Assembly: GCA_001600355.1 (NCBI GenBank)
Contig: BCJU01000002.1
Coordinates: 3,534,001-3,598,000, forward strand
Length of the DNA: 64,000 nucleotides
Direction: 5' to 3'
From: Meira nashicola
Lineage: Eukaryota > Basidiomycota > Exobasidiomycetes > Exobasidiales > Brachybasidiaceae
Shown: positions 1-10,872 of the stretch, in pieces
Numbering within the stretch: the stretch's first letter is position 1
Layout of the letters: each line of letters begins with the position of its first letter
Made by a program: the position numbers and the translations under genes
Notes under the pieces: generated by a model
Seen by the model: only the letters and a program-made list of their open reading frames with translations
Databases searched by the model: none
Told to the model about the DNA's origin: nothing

Positions 1-2
1 AT

Positions 3-2510
3 CAAGATGAACAAGACAAAGTTCGTACTCACGAGCAAGGTCGAATTTGGCCTGATACATTCTCATCAGCCCGAGTCATGATGATGTCTCCAGGTATCAT
101 CGCGGTCGCAATCATGTTCTCTCGTCATCACAACTACTTGGCACAGCGTCTATTTGAAGTCAATGAGACGGGCAAATATAAGCCTTGGGATAGTTTGGAA
201 ACGGAAGGGGAACGCAAGTGGCAAGATAATGACATCTTCCAATTAGCTCGCAATATCAATGTAGCATTTTTTGCAAAAAGTGTTCTCACGGACTACGTAA
301 GTGCGATCCTTGATACCGTTCGTGCAAACTCTGATTGGCATCTTGAACTTGGCAAGGAAATTCGTGATGTTCAAAAATCACGTGTTGAAAGAGGTGTTGG
401 CAATAGCGTCTCTTGTGAGTTCAACGTCTTGTATCATTGGCATGCCGTTTTACCTTTGAGTGACGAGAAGTGGATGATCGAGCAATTCGAGCGATTCTAC
501 CCAGGTGTTCCCCCTGAAAAGATTACACCGGAGCAATTCTACGCAATGGCAGGCCGATTGGGTGAAGAGGTAGAAAAGACTGATCCAAACGCTCGTACGT
601 TTAGCAACTTCAAGCGTGGTGAAGATGGATCTTTTGATGATACTCAGTTGGGCAACTTGATTAAAGACTGTATTGAAGAAACTGGTCATAGCTTTGGTGC
701 TCGTTCAACACCTGCATCATTTAAGGCGATCGAGATCGCAGGTCTTTTGCAAGCTAGAAACGTTTTCCAAGTCGGTACGATGAATGAGTTCCGTGAATAT
801 TTATACTTGAAAAAGTTTAATTCTTTCCTTGAATGGAATCCGGATCCAGCAATTGCTCATGCTGCCGAGAAGCTTTACGGACACATTGATAACCTCGAAC
901 TGTACCCCGGCTTGATGGCAGAAGAAACCATACCTCAAGTCCCGGGTAGTGGCCTGCAACCTGGCCATACTATCGGACGTGGTATTCTTGCTGATGCAAT
1001 CTCCCTTGTTCGTGGCGATCGCTTCTTGACGTATGATCTCAATGCATCGACTTTGACGAATTGGGGTCTTGCCCAAGTACAATCTGCTGCAGGTGCATAC
1101 GGTGGCCATCTTGCCCATGTTCTTTACCGTGGACTTCCAAACGCATGGGGCTCGGGTAATTCGACATATTCTTTATTGCCATTTTACATACCTGTTGCGG
1201 CTCGTATGATCTTGCATGATAATGGTACTCTGTCAAAATACGACAATACCCGCCCACTTCCTCACAATGACTTGCATGTGTTGAAAAGCCGTTTGGCAGT
1301 AGAAAAGGCTTTGGGCGACCCAATGACTTTTGCAGCTGATACGACCAATTTGGATATTGTTACTGGTCTTGCTCGTAATAGGAACAGTTTGTTGCTCCTT
1401 GAGCCAGCTGCAAGAGCGATTCAAAAAGCATTCTTCGAACCTGGATTTGATGCAAATGTGATTGAATACTTTGGTCAGATTACTCGTCAAAAAATTCAAG
1501 AATGTTCATTACGAGTTGATACAACTTCAACAAGCAAACAATTGGACGTAATCAAAGATATCATCAATGTCGTCCCAATCTATTGGATCTCTGGTAAAGT
1601 TGGCATTCCACTCAAGACTACAGAAACACCTCTTCGTCTTGTGACTGTGTTTGATTTGCACAACACTTTGTTGACTCTTGCGAAGTTTGTGTCGGGTGTG
1701 TATACACCAGAAGATGCCTTTGGCTTACGTGAAGCAGCTGTCAAGCAATCTGGCCACATTCGCAGAATCTTGGAGCATCGTTATTTGACGTCAAGTGGAG
1801 CCCGTGCTTTGGTCACAAATATTTTGACAAGAGGTACACAGTACGAATTAAGCCAATATGCTAAAAATGTCTATGCAAGTCTCCATTCCGACGGTGTTTC
1901 TATGCATCAGGCTATTGCGGGATTGTTTGCAATCATTCTTCCTGCTACTGTGGAATTGACAACTCAAACAGGCTTATTGTTGGAATTATTCTTGGATCCC
2001 GCTTATGATGAAGTTTTGAAAAAGTTGGTTGAATTGGCAAATCGTGAAGATAAGGCTGCACGCAAAGAATTTGTATTTTGGATCAACGAAGGTATTCGTT
2101 TGCGACCTGCTACGCCGGGTGTTTTACGTAAAGCGACGGAGAATACTACAATTCGTGATGGTGAAAATGCGGTAAAAATCAAGAAAGGTGAACATGTTTT
2201 GTTGGCAACTTCTTTGGCTAATCTGGATCCTGATGCGTTCCCTGATCCTACTCGTTTGGGTCCTTATGTTGATCAAATCGAAGATGGATTGCAAAGTGAA
2301 TCAAGCCAATCCCCAGTTTTGCTGTCTGCCATTGTGACGATGTTAAAAGAGGTTTTCAAGTTACCAAACATTCGTAAAGTAAAAGGAATTTCAGGTACTG
2401 TAATTGGCGTCAGTGACACGATTGATGGCGTCAAAGTTCACAAGTACGTTGGATCTAATTCAAAAGAAGTTCAAGGTCCAGTATCATTGGTCGCAGAATT
2501 TGATATGTAA
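3..2510 (+). CDS. Psi-factor-type fatty acid oxygenase (heme dioxygenase plus P450-like domain), 5' truncated
   Basis: The frame is open to the left edge, so the gene begins outside the window; 836 C-terminal codons are present without an intron. The first half is an animal-peroxidase/cyclooxygenase-like dioxygenase domain of the Ppo/linoleate diol synthase family: the Tyr-His-Trp-His block at 432-443 carries the catalytic Tyr and the proximal heme His. The second half is a cytochrome P450-like domain with a recognisable ExxR pair (Glu at 2088, Arg at 2097). In active family members a Phe-x-x-Gly-x-x-x-Cys heme loop follows the FPDP motif; here (about 2233-2350) that loop is absent and no Cys occurs in this half. 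Family knowledge: the dioxygenase makes fatty acid hydroperoxides (oxylipins) and the P450 isomerises them to diols. Inference: this protein probably dioxygenates only. Family assignment is firm; substrate and regiochemistry are not shown. Confidence 0.88.
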   Translation, partial: QDEQDKVRTHEQGRIWPDTFSSARVMMMSPGIIAVAIMFSRHHNYLAQRLFEVNETGKYKPWDSLETEGERKWQDNDIFQLARNINVAFFAKSVLTDYVSAILDTVRANSDWHLELGKEIRDVQKSRVERGVGNSVSCEFNVLYHWHAVLPLSDEKWMIEQFERFYPGVPPEKITPEQFYAMAGRLGEEVEKTDPNARTFSNFKRGEDGSFDDTQLGNLIKDCIEETGHSFGARSTPASFKAIEIAGLLQARNVFQVGTMNEFREYLYLKKFNSFLEWNPDPAIAHAAEKLYGHIDNLELYPGLMAEETIPQVPGSGLQPGHTIGRGILADAISLVRGDRFLTYDLNASTLTNWGLAQVQSAAGAYGGHLAHVLYRGLPNAWGSGNSTYSLLPFYIPVAARMILHDNGTLSKYDNTRPLPHNDLHVLKSRLAVEKALGDPMTFAADTTNLDIVTGLARNRNSLLLLEPAARAIQKAFFEPGFDANVIEYFGQITRQKIQECSLRVDTTSTSKQLDVIKDIINVVPIYWISGKVGIPLKTTETPLRLVTVFDLHNTLLTLAKFVSGVYTPEDAFGLREAAVKQSGHIRRILEHRYLTSSGARALVTNILTRGTQYELSQYAKNVYASLHSDGVSMHQAIAGLFAIILPATVELTTQTGLLLELFLDPAYDEVLKKLVELANREDKAARKEFVFWINEGIRLRPATPGVLRKATENTTIRDGENAVKIKKGEHVLLATSLANLDPDAFPDPTRLGPYVDQIEDGLQSESSQSPVLLSAIVTMLKEVFKLPNIRKVKGISGTVIGVSDTIDGVKVHKYVGSNSKEVQGPVSLVAEFDM

Positions 2511-2627
2511 GCGGATAATGATGTAACCTCAACATCGAGTAGAACCTGAACAGTACAAATTAATGGATATCTAACACCATCTATAATAATGAATCATGTG
2601 AAAAAGTGTGACAGGGTAAATTACAAG

Positions 2628-3895
2628 CTAGGACCACTGAGAAATATCTTTGGCTGATGGACCTTCTGGGTCTGTAGAGGCGGCCAAGTTACATTGATGA
2701 AAGATGCGAACTTCATCAGGTTGGAATGCACCTACGACTGAATGCAAAACGCCTTGATTGTGGAATAAGCACATATCGTTTGGTTTCCAGTCGTGAGCGT
2801 AAACGTTTTGAGGTGAGATGGCGGGTCGTTGAAGGTTATAAACAAGTTGACGTACTTCTTTGAGATCGGTTAAATGAGCACCGTTGGGATATAGAGTATC
2901 AGGATTAGCATCTTGAATGTTTGCAAGAGGTGAAACGATGATTTCTTTGATGGCTGAAGGATGGATTTGGAGGTGTAATTCACCTGTTGTTGGATTTTTC
3001 CAAAGCATTGGATATTTTTTAATTTTATCTTCTGACCAAGGAGGTAAGTCATTCTCTTGAAGCTCTTTTCCTTCACTTTCCAATCCTAATCCTACTGAAT
3101 TAGAAGCACTTTTACTCATCCAAACGTAAGGGTGTGGTGCATAGACTACTGTACTACGTACAGCTAACGATTTCTCAGCAGCAGAAAGTCGGTTGAACAT
3201 AGTTTTGCCCGATACAACTGTGGTGGTGGTGAGGAGGAGGAGGAAGGGTGAGTGAGTTGTTGTGCTAGAATATAGTTTGTTTGCTGATTTTACTCACATG
3301 CAGTTGTTCCTAGAGGAACTTCTAAAGTCTCTCCAGTTCCGTCATCGTATTGCAAGGTTTGAAGTCTACCTTTGGGCACACTTAATCCATACAAAGTTGT
3401 GACACGTGGCGGTGAAAGATCGTACAAAGCAGCATCGATGTGCCATCTATAAAAGCGAGTAAATTCTTCATCCTTTTCGCTAGGGATGTGAGTTTTATGA
3501 AAAGTTTTATGATGAGGATGTTTAAGTTGAATATTTTGTAAACCTTCATGTTCATTCACAAAACCATTTCCGATTACTTGAACTTGTGGTTGACGAGGAA
3601 CAGTTTTTAAATCTGGATGAAGGATTGATTGTTTTTGTCTACCATTATTTCCATGTCCATATGTATCAGTTTCAGGATCAAAATATTTCGTTAATGCATA
3701 TTGTGCTTCAGGTGTAACGTGCGCATCTGGGAATACTAATACTGAATGTTTATAAAGTGCTTCTTTGATAAATTCAAGTTCGCTTGTACTTGGTTTGGCT
3801 GGATCGACTCCCTTTACAATTCTTCCAAAAGCAGGATCTAAATTACGTTCCACGCCAGGTAAAGGGGCGGGTAGAGGAAGCAATTCAATCGTCAT
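2628..3895 (-). CDS. TauD-family Fe(II)/2-oxoglutarate dioxygenase, probably xanthine dioxygenase (XanA-like)
   Basis: Two exons on the minus strand, 3895-3298 and 3217-2628, joined over an 80-nt GTGAGT...CAG intron; the junction restores a conserved-looking Thr-Ala-Phe-Val stretch. The protein is 395 residues. Iron ligands are visible as His152-x-Asp154 (in the RWHID motif) and His358, with Arg370 twelve residues later as the 2-oxoglutarate carboxylate anchor. This spacing matches what I recall of Aspergillus XanA (His149, Asp151, His340, Arg352), and the motif around the first ligands and the PLGTTAF region look like that subfamily. XanA-type enzymes convert xanthine, O2 and 2-oxoglutarate to urate, succinate and CO2, replacing xanthine dehydrogenase. 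The start is the first ATG after an upstream region without family similarity. Other TauD substrates (sulfonates) are possible. The gene is divergent from thioredoxin reductase. Confidence 0.8.
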
Positions 3896-4743
3896 GATTT
3901 TCGGTCTCGGAGTGGTGGTAAAAAATTTATTTGCGAAAATGTTTCCATCTTTATATACAAAATTGATAAAAGAAGAATGTTGTATGTATGTAACTGACGC
4001 GGAGATAATTCTTATCTCTTTACGCCAAAGCCTTTTTTTAAGCCCGCCCGAGTATCCGTGGCGCGGGCACCCTTCTTTATCAAAAGGCAATGTCTGAAGG
4101 TTATTATATCATTCGCGGGGAGATTCAGCCCGTATAGTGAGTCAGCAAAAAGAAAAAAGGGTCATCTGCGGGCTAGTGTATGTATCAGACTTTCGCCCTG
4201 CGTCACCTATTCTAGCCCGGACAAAATCCGCACATGTTTTCGTGGTCACCCGCACCTACTCCGTGTTCCTTTATCCTTCCTTTACCCAATTAGGCACGCG
4301 GCTTAAAATGAACCGGTTGACTACAAGTGTGTACCTTAACAGGTGCGACGGGGATAAGGCAAGTGAGTCAAGTACATATGTACATACATGCAAACATAAC
4401 CTATTCGGCTATAGCGAACGGTGGCGCAATTGTTGTTTTATATACGCGTATTTAACCTACGCTTTCAGCATATCGGAATCTTCTATGCGGTTCTACTATA
4501 GCAGTGATAAAAGTTGGGGAAAGGGCAAAAATGCAGTCTTTCTTTTCTTATTCAAAGGCCGAAAACGAAAACCTCTTGCGCGTGGGTTGGGTTGACGGTA
4601 ACCGGAAAAATTCCAGCGGTGGTGGATATTAAGAATATTTCAAATGCATGTACAATTATTCATTCCTTCACTTTTCACTATCATCACCACAATTACGTCG
4701 CGAAGATCGATATTCGACGTTCGAAGTAAAGATACTGATTTGT
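3896..4743. promoter_or_regulatory. Shared 5' region between the 2OG dioxygenase and thioredoxin reductase genes
   Basis: Some 850 bases separate two divergent start codons, so both promoters must lie here. I see a 12-base perfect palindrome GTACATATGTAC at 4372-4383 followed by TACATACATG, and a TATA-like stretch near 4439. Open frames in this stretch have no recognisable protein character and are taken as chance. Confidence 0.5.
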
Positions 4744-6057
4744 ATGCCTAGAAATATTCAATCAATCTTTTCTTGTGCAAGTCGAATTTCTTCTAGACCA
4801 TATTTTTCAAAAGCAGTCACTCCTGCCTTCAGCCGATCTCTTTACACATCAAATCAATCACCTTTCCTCCGACCTCTAAAGAATTGGAAAGTAGCCGGTG
4901 CTTCAATAGCAACTTCTACTTTAGCTTTTGCTTGTTTTATTGGTACTCATCAACTTCATTCACAAGCATCCGCCACTGAAGACAAAATGGCACCTGTTGC
5001 AGCATCTACAAACGGTCAATCGACCAAACCAAGACACAAAGTTGTCATCATTGGTTCAGGTCCAGCAGGTCATACAGCTGCCATTTACCTTGCTCGTGCA
5101 GAATTGAAACCAGTTTTGTTCGAAGGTATGTTGGCAAACGGAATTGCTGCAGGAGGTCAATTGACAACAACGACAGATGTGGAAAATTTTCCCGGTTTCC
5201 CAGACGGTATTCGTGGTCCTGAAATTATGGACAAATTCAGAGCTCAATCCGTCAAACATGGAACGGAAATTTTCACAGAAACAATTTCAAAAGTGGATCT
5301 ATCATCGAGACCATTCAAGTTTTGGAGAGAATTTTCGGAAGATAGCGAACCTGAATTAGCCGACACAATCATCATGGCAACAGGTGCAAGTGCCAGAAGA
5401 ATGAATTTGCCCGGAGAGGAAAAGTACTGGCAAAGTGGTATTTCTGCTTGTGCAGTTTGTGATGGTGCTGTACCTATTTTCCGTAACAAGCCCTTAGTTG
5501 TTATTGGAGGAGGTGATTCAGCCGCAGAAGAAGCAACATACTTGACCAAATACGGAAGCCATGTATATGTTCTCGTTCGACGTGATGAATTGCGCGCATC
5601 CAAGATTATGGCTAAGCGTTTGTTAAACCATCCAAAAGTTACGATTCTCTTTAATACTGTGGCTTTGGAGGCAAAAGGTGATGGAGAATTATTGAAATCA
5701 CTACGGATAAAAGATATCAAATCAGGAGAAGAGCGTGATTTAGACGCAAACGGATTATTCTACGCCATTGGTCACGTTCCCGCAACGGATTTGGTAAAGG
5801 GACAAGTAGATTGTGATTCAGACGGATACATTACCACAGTACCCGGAACAGCTCAAACGAGTGTGAAAGGATTGTTTGCTGCTGGTGATGTTCAAGATAA
5901 GAAATACCGTCAAGCTGTCACTTCTGCCGGTTCTGGATGTATTGCTGCATTGGAAGCTGAACGTCTTTTGGCAGAAGAAGAAGAGTATGAAAATATTAAT
6001 GAAAAGGATGCCCAAGCACATCCTAACAACGCAGATCCATCCAAAGCTGGATTGTAA
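4744..6057 (+). CDS. TRR1: Thioredoxin reductase (low-molecular-weight type) with N-terminal extension
   Basis: 437 residues, no intron. It reduces thioredoxin with NADPH through FAD. Visible motifs: FAD-binding GSGPAG at 104-109, GGQL at 137-140, redox-active CAVC at 236-239, NADPH-binding GGGDSA at 255-260 and the C-terminal FAD motif with GDVQD and the arginine-glutamine-alanine that follows. The catalytic core starts near residue 97; the first ~80 residues are rich in Arg, Ser and hydroxylated residues, look like a mitochondrial presequence and contain a hydrophobic segment (about 50-68). A second in-frame ATG at 4987 (Met82) would give a 356-residue cytosolic form of the usual family size. 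The first ATG shown begins the presequence; an in-frame ATG farther upstream at 4648 adds nothing family-like. 3' end converges with the next gene, leaving 138 bases between stop codons. Confidence 0.95.
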   Translation: MPRNIQSIFSCASRISSRPYFSKAVTPAFSRSLYTSNQSPFLRPLKNWKVAGASIATSTLAFACFIGTHQLHSQASATEDKMAPVAASTNGQSTKPRHKVVIIGSGPAGHTAAIYLARAELKPVLFEGMLANGIAAGGQLTTTTDVENFPGFPDGIRGPEIMDKFRAQSVKHGTEIFTETISKVDLSSRPFKFWREFSEDSEPELADTIIMATGASARRMNLPGEEKYWQSGISACAVCDGAVPIFRNKPLVVIGGGDSAAEEATYLTKYGSHVYVLVRRDELRASKIMAKRLLNHPKVTILFNTVALEAKGDGELLKSLRIKDIKSGEERDLDANGLFYAIGHVPATDLVKGQVDCDSDGYITTVPGTAQTSVKGLFAAGDVQDKKYRQAVTSAGSGCIAALEAERLLAEEEEYENINEKDAQAHPNNADPSKAGL

Positions 6058-6195
6058 GAAAATAGTATCTTTTATGTAGACATGAAGTAATTATATTTCA
6101 ATTGGACCAGAATTTGTGTGAAGAGCAGTGATCATCATTATAAGATATATGATACAGACCCAAAAATAAAATGTATAAAAAAGAGAACCCAAATT

Positions 6196-8454
6196 TTAGT
6201 ACGTAGCTTTTGTTAAATATTTATCTGTCATTCTTGTTATTTGTTTATGCTGTTTAAGATCAAAATGACCAACAGGACCGCAACTTTGACGAACAGTATG
6301 CATGATCGTACAATCTACATTCCAAATCGTACTTAAGAGAGCATCAAAAGCAACAAAACGTTTTGCATAAGCGTCCACATCTTCATAATATGTTTGAACA
6401 CGAGCTTCATGATCTTGATCGGTTTGATAAATATCATCATCTCCAACAATGTTATGAGGAACATTATTTTGAATCGTATACCAAGATTGTTTTTTCATTT
6501 TTTGTTCTGCTTCAATTCGTTTATGTTTATCAAATCCAGAACCACCGCCACATAAAATCTTTCCACCATTTTCGATTGCTAAATCCATATCCACTAAACC
6601 GAAACAATTTGATGCGATCGATCGTAAAAGATCTTCATCAGTTGTACAATCACGTTCGCCGGCTTTTTTGATTAGGGTGTTGAGTTGGTTGATACCGTTT
6701 GATCCAATTGTTGATTGCAGTAACGCGAATGCATCCATAATTGTCTGTTTATCTTTATCATTTCCGTCAAAGTATTGTTGAATGTTGTTAAGCTGGTTTG
6801 TTAATTCTTTTGCTCTTGATATTTGTGCACAAGGAGGAACTGGAAAGATCACAGTAGAAGGTGCTTGTTTGGTTATATTGATATTGGGTGATCGAAATAC
6901 AGCAGCGTTCAACGGATCGGAAAATGTTTGTCCTTCAGAGTAAAGCGGCTTAATAAATCTTGGCGAAGATTCAATTGCCGTCATGGGTGAAAGAATCGTA
7001 TGATTTTCTCCCGGTGTTTGTGGCATTGAACGATCGCTAGAATCTGTGATTGGTGAAATGGGCAAGACTTCATTTGATGGCCATCTAAGAGCATGTACAT
7101 TGCTATCTACATCGATTCGCATTGACGCAGACGGACTTAAGTTGATGCTATCTGGACTAGCAGAACCACTAGATGTTTCAGTAGTTTGATTGTCTTTTCT
7201 AAATGTAGCCAGAGATGCTTTCAAGTCACCAGATCCTGCTGAAGGGTGACGAGTACGACCATCAGGTAAGAGACCTTCCAAATTTGCACTCTTTTTGTTT
7301 TCATTTTTGCTATTGGGTTGTCCTCCTTCAACAGGAGGTACGAATGGCTGCCATATTGGATTTCTATTTAGTAAAAGACCAACAGGTTCAGTCCTTCCAC
7401 ATTCGAGATCTCTTTGACGGAATTGACGATACCATTGATGGGAGGCGGCTTCATCGTCAAACATTTCACTTTCACCTTTTGAACTTGCACTTCTATGACG
7501 ACCGTGAAGGGAAAGTCTTGGTTGAGGGATTTCGATGGGAGAGGAAGTAGATTCTTGAAGAGTTGGCGATAAGAATAGTTGACTAAGCCTTCTTTGTTTC
7601 TTAAATGGTAACGAATTCATCGTAGACGTTGTTCTGGAACGTGAGCGAGTGTTTCGGATAACTGCAGTATCAGCACTTACGCCGATACTCAAAGGAGAAA
7701 TATTACCCTGACCATCATTAGGCTCTAATCGAGAACGTAAGCGGATTCGTAAACCAAGAAAAGCTTCTGAAGTTTGATTTGAGATGTGTCGAACTTCTTG
7801 TCCTTCGATGGATTCGGTTAATTCATCAACATGTTCATTCTCATTACAACGACAATCATCGATTGAGATTGTATCAATCTGATCTACTGGTTTACGATAA
7901 GTAGAAGGAAGTTGTTTGAGAACTTCAAATGTTGGAAGTTGTACCTCGAAAACATCTTCACTTTCAATTGTTGATTCCATTCCGTCATCCATTTCCTCAA
8001 ACTGTATATCTCTTGCACCAATGCATTCGCTAAAATGACACCATAAACGTGGAGATCGAGTAAAAATAATTGAATGCAATTCTCGAAGCCATTCACGATC
8101 GCTTATTTCTTCACGTCCTTGTTTGAATAACGTTTGTTGGACAGAATCCCATTCTTTTGGATAAGGAAGATGAACTTTCTGTAGTTGCTGATAGATTGAA
8201 GTACCGGATTCGGTATTTTCCAATAGCAATTTCACTTCATCCGGTCGATTGATGAGCGGCAATAGAATTTCTGGACCGGCTACATGGATTCCAATTTTTT
8301 TGTTGGTCTGGCTGTTATTGTCAGAGTCAGTTGCTGATTTGTTCTTGGTGATCTGACTGAATGGAGAACTGAAAGAGAAGCGTTTCTCGGTCAAATTTGG
8401 CTTCTTGTTTTCAAAGCTTGTAGAAGTTTGAGAGGGTATTATACTGAGAATCAT
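6196..8454 (-). CDS. Unknown 752-residue protein with a long disordered middle
   Basis: I do not recognise this protein. It reads through without an intron. The start chosen is the first ATG (8454); the frame extends ten codons further only through a non-ATG codon. Residues about 50-150 form an ordered-looking block with leucine-rich helices and a Trp-Cys-His-Phe stretch. Residues about 230-550 are Ser/Thr/Pro/Asn-rich with many Ser-Pro pairs and basic patches, typical of a phosphorylated disordered region. The last ~190 residues are again helix-like and end in conserved-looking acidic and aromatic segments, including a Cys-Gly-Gly-Gly-Ser-Gly patch. No membrane segment, zinc finger or catalytic motif is evident. 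It could be a nuclear or signalling scaffold, but that is a guess. It is convergent with thioredoxin reductase. Confidence 0.7.
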   Translation of the reverse strand: MILSIIPSQTSTSFENKKPNLTEKRFSFSSPFSQITKNKSATDSDNNSQTNKKIGIHVAGPEILLPLINRPDEVKLLLENTESGTSIYQQLQKVHLPYPKEWDSVQQTLFKQGREEISDREWLRELHSIIFTRSPRLWCHFSECIGARDIQFEEMDDGMESTIESEDVFEVQLPTFEVLKQLPSTYRKPVDQIDTISIDDCRCNENEHVDELTESIEGQEVRHISNQTSEAFLGLRIRLRSRLEPNDGQGNISPLSIGVSADTAVIRNTRSRSRTTSTMNSLPFKKQRRLSQLFLSPTLQESTSSPIEIPQPRLSLHGRHRSASSKGESEMFDDEAASHQWYRQFRQRDLECGRTEPVGLLLNRNPIWQPFVPPVEGGQPNSKNENKKSANLEGLLPDGRTRHPSAGSGDLKASLATFRKDNQTTETSSGSASPDSINLSPSASMRIDVDSNVHALRWPSNEVLPISPITDSSDRSMPQTPGENHTILSPMTAIESSPRFIKPLYSEGQTFSDPLNAAVFRSPNINITKQAPSTVIFPVPPCAQISRAKELTNQLNNIQQYFDGNDKDKQTIMDAFALLQSTIGSNGINQLNTLIKKAGERDCTTDEDLLRSIASNCFGLVDMDLAIENGGKILCGGGSGFDKHKRIEAEQKMKKQSWYTIQNNVPHNIVGDDDIYQTDQDHEARVQTYYEDVDAYAKRFVAFDALLSTIWNVDCTIMHTVRQSCGPVGHFDLKQHKQITRMTDKYLTKATY

Positions 8455-9810
8455 GATGATGATGTGGTTGTGATTGAAGAGCAATTGTTGCTGAGTTTGT
8501 TTGGATGTTCAAAAAAACGCATTCATAGCCTTCCTCAATAAGCAAAGGCGGAGAGGCTGTACCCTACTCTCGGTCGTTTGAATGTATGCGGAATTAAACG
8601 TACCGAATGACCTCGTTTGCTCTTCTTATCATACACTCTTGATAGGAGGTACAAATGACGTTAGAGTGGCGCGAGAAGATTATTGAAAGTTTTTCTCGAT
8701 TTTCGGAATGTTGGAATGACCCCTTTTTCTCATTAAAGGCAGGGTGTCCATTAAATGAGAACGCAGAAAGTGTTCTTGATCTTTCGAGTCAACAGAGCGT
8801 CTTTATATATACGTTCAAAATGAAATTGCCATCAAAGGGCCGAAAGAAAAAAAAAAAGTGTTGCTGAGTAATTTTGCCCCGGGAAAACGATTTGAAGCTA
8901 TTGCCATTCTAGTTGGCGTAAAACAATAAAAATCAAGGCACCGCTTGTTGATTGTGTGAACAGAGTGTGTGTGTTGGTAATTGAATCGGAGGAAGGAAAT
9001 GCGTTAAAGATACTCACTCTCTCCCTTGAATAGGTAGAAGTGCGTGTGCTACAACAACAACAATACCATCTCCATCCATCAACGATCGGCGCCCCATTCA
9101 AATACGGCTTTCCTCGGATCGAGCGATGAGAAGACGCAAGGCCGCTCAAGAAGAAAAAAAACAGAGGCGTGAGAACCTTTTCGTGATGAAAAAATAAAAA
9201 GTCTAGACTAGAATATTAAATTTTCTCTCTAAAGTGATAAGAATAGTTGATTAAAAGCTGTAGTGCATGAGAACAAATTGTGGGGAAATTCTACCGTTCT
9301 CTTTTTGTATCAGGCAGGGTCAATGCTGTGCTTACTTGCACAAAGTGTGTTGTTGTGTTGAAACCTTCACAGTTCTAGTGCCAGTACCTCAAGGGTCAGT
9401 CAGTTGACCCTTTTCTCGGCGCCGCGCAAACGAAATCAGCAACTTAAAAACGGTTTGCCGTTAGAACAATAAATCCGGTAAGCATAAGCAATCAGATCTT
9501 TTCAGAGTATGTATGTACATATGTATGTAGCAGAGTTCAGAGTTTGTATATTGAAAAAGTAGAGAAAGAGATAAATAGTACATAGGTAGAAAAGAGTAAA
9601 AAGGGCAAAATTAGGAAATCTTGTGTGAATAGTGCTTAAATTGTTGTTGTTGTGGTGGTTGTTTGAGTAATGTTAAACGTCGTGATTTTGTGTAGGAGCT
9701 CCGCTCGTTTAAAGTTAAAAAAGGTATTGTTCATGGTATTGAGTTACATATTGTCCGGTAAAATGACCAAAGATCCTGTCAGGTCGCAACAATTCTATTG
9801 ATATTTTTCT
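8455..9810. other. Non-coding stretch between the unknown 752-residue gene and CHS7
   Basis: About 1.35 kb that should hold the promoter of the minus-strand gene starting at 8454 and the 3' end of CHS7. It contains short simple-sequence runs (CAA repeats near 9050, GTATGTACATATGTATGTA near 9510-9528). Short open frames on both strands have no protein-like composition. No RNA gene recognised. Confidence 0.5.
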
Positions 9811-10872
9811 TCAATAAGGCGAATTTCCATAATTTGTTGGTCCAGATGATGGAGGATAACCTGAACTCTTTCCGCTACTTGTATTGAAACTTCCTGGTGT
9901 GAGTTTACCGGATGAAGCATTATGACGACCATAAGAAGATTCATGAGTAGAAAGACTTGGTGGTCCAACAACATCGACGTCATTCGGTCCCAAAAGAGGA
10001 TCCTTGATTTCCCACACACTTTGTTTGCTTCCCACACTGAATTCCAAATCTTCCTTTGTGATTGAATCCCAGTATTTGTATACCATCATCACAGCAAACA
10101 AAAGACAAAGCGTTCCAAAGAACGTTCCATCAATGTAATGCTTCACGCCAACACAAATCTCTGCGGAGAAGCCAAACATGAGAACGCATGCTGCAACAAA
10201 AGCAGCAGTTCCGAATGCGATATCACCCAATGGCCATCTATCGTCCAAAGTGCGAATGACGAGAACTACTTGTGATAAAACATAGATTGCAACACAGATT
10301 ACCGGGAAGAGTAATTGAACGACCCACAATCCGGTTTGCTTTTGTGGTGTTAATCCTCCTACCGATTTAAAAGTTCCGATTGCGACCAAAAATCCAATGG
10401 CAAACAAGACAAGAGATGATATCCGTAAGAACCAAAGTGATTTAGGTGTACCATCTTCAGCGAATTGGAAACCAACAAATCCGTTGATCATCAAACACCA
10501 ATAAATTGCCGTTCCTAGACCTACATAAATTGCAGCAAAGATTGGATATGCTCCAGAGTATGTTGGAATGATGGCAGAATCGAGAAAGATTGCAAGTGCT
10601 TCAGAAATTGCGTAAAGGTAAAAGAATAAAACGATTTCTTTTCTTCCTACGGCTGTGTATTTTGATCGAATATGATAAACCATGATTGCAGTCATAATTA
10701 ATGCGGCTATATGAATGAAACAAGTTGCAGGTTGAAATATGATTGTTTTATTTATTTCCACATTTCTTGAATAACAAACTGCTTCTATTCCTAAATCAGT
10801 TCCTAGCATAGGACAAACGATCAATGCAACTTCTTTGCAGATCTCATCATATTTTCCGAATTGGAAACCCAT
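9811..10872 (-). CDS. CHS7: Chitin synthase export chaperone
   Basis: 353 residues, single exon, ATG at 10872. This is a Chs7-family ER membrane protein that lets chitin synthase (Chs3 class) leave the ER, so it supports cell-wall chitin synthesis. Visible: a conserved N-terminal Gly-Phe...Ile-Cys start, Cys-rich luminal segment (Cys12, Cys20, Cys33), the family signature around IIFQPAT...HIAALIMT, and seven hydrophobic segments at roughly 50-68, 80-99, 112-134, 150-167, 183-205, 218-239 and 249-266. The [12 protein letters not shown] stretch after the third segment is typical. The tail (270-353) is Ser/Gly/Pro/Asn-rich and cytosolic in the family. No truncation seen. Its 5' flank carries imperfect direct repeats (see the repeat entry). 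Confidence 0.93.
   Translation of the reverse strand: MGFQFGKYDEICKEVALIVCPMLGTDLGIEAVCYSRNVEINKTIIFQPATCFIHIAALIMTAIMVYHIRSKYTAVGRKEIVLFFYLYAISEALAIFLDSAIIPTYSGAYPIFAAIYVGLGTAIYWCLMINGFVGFQFAEDGTPKSLWFLRISSLVLFAIGFLVAIGTFKSVGGLTPQKQTGLWVVQLLFPVICVAIYVLSQVVLVIRTLDDRWPLGDIAFGTAAFVAACVLMFGFSAEICVGVKHYIDGTFFGTLCLLFAVMMVYKYWDSITKEDLEFSVGSKQSVWEIKDPLLGPNDVDVVGPPSLSTHESSYGRHNASSGKLTPGSFNTSSGKSSGYPPSSGPTNYGNSPY

Noticed and set aside
4137..4595. A 152-codon plus-strand frame upstream of thioredoxin reductase
   Set aside because: Composition is not protein-like, no family match comes to mind, and it fills the promoter between two divergent genes.
8655..8867. A 70-codon plus-strand frame with a Lys-rich end
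   Set aside because: The Lys run comes from an A-rich tract; no splice-linked continuation or recognisable domain.
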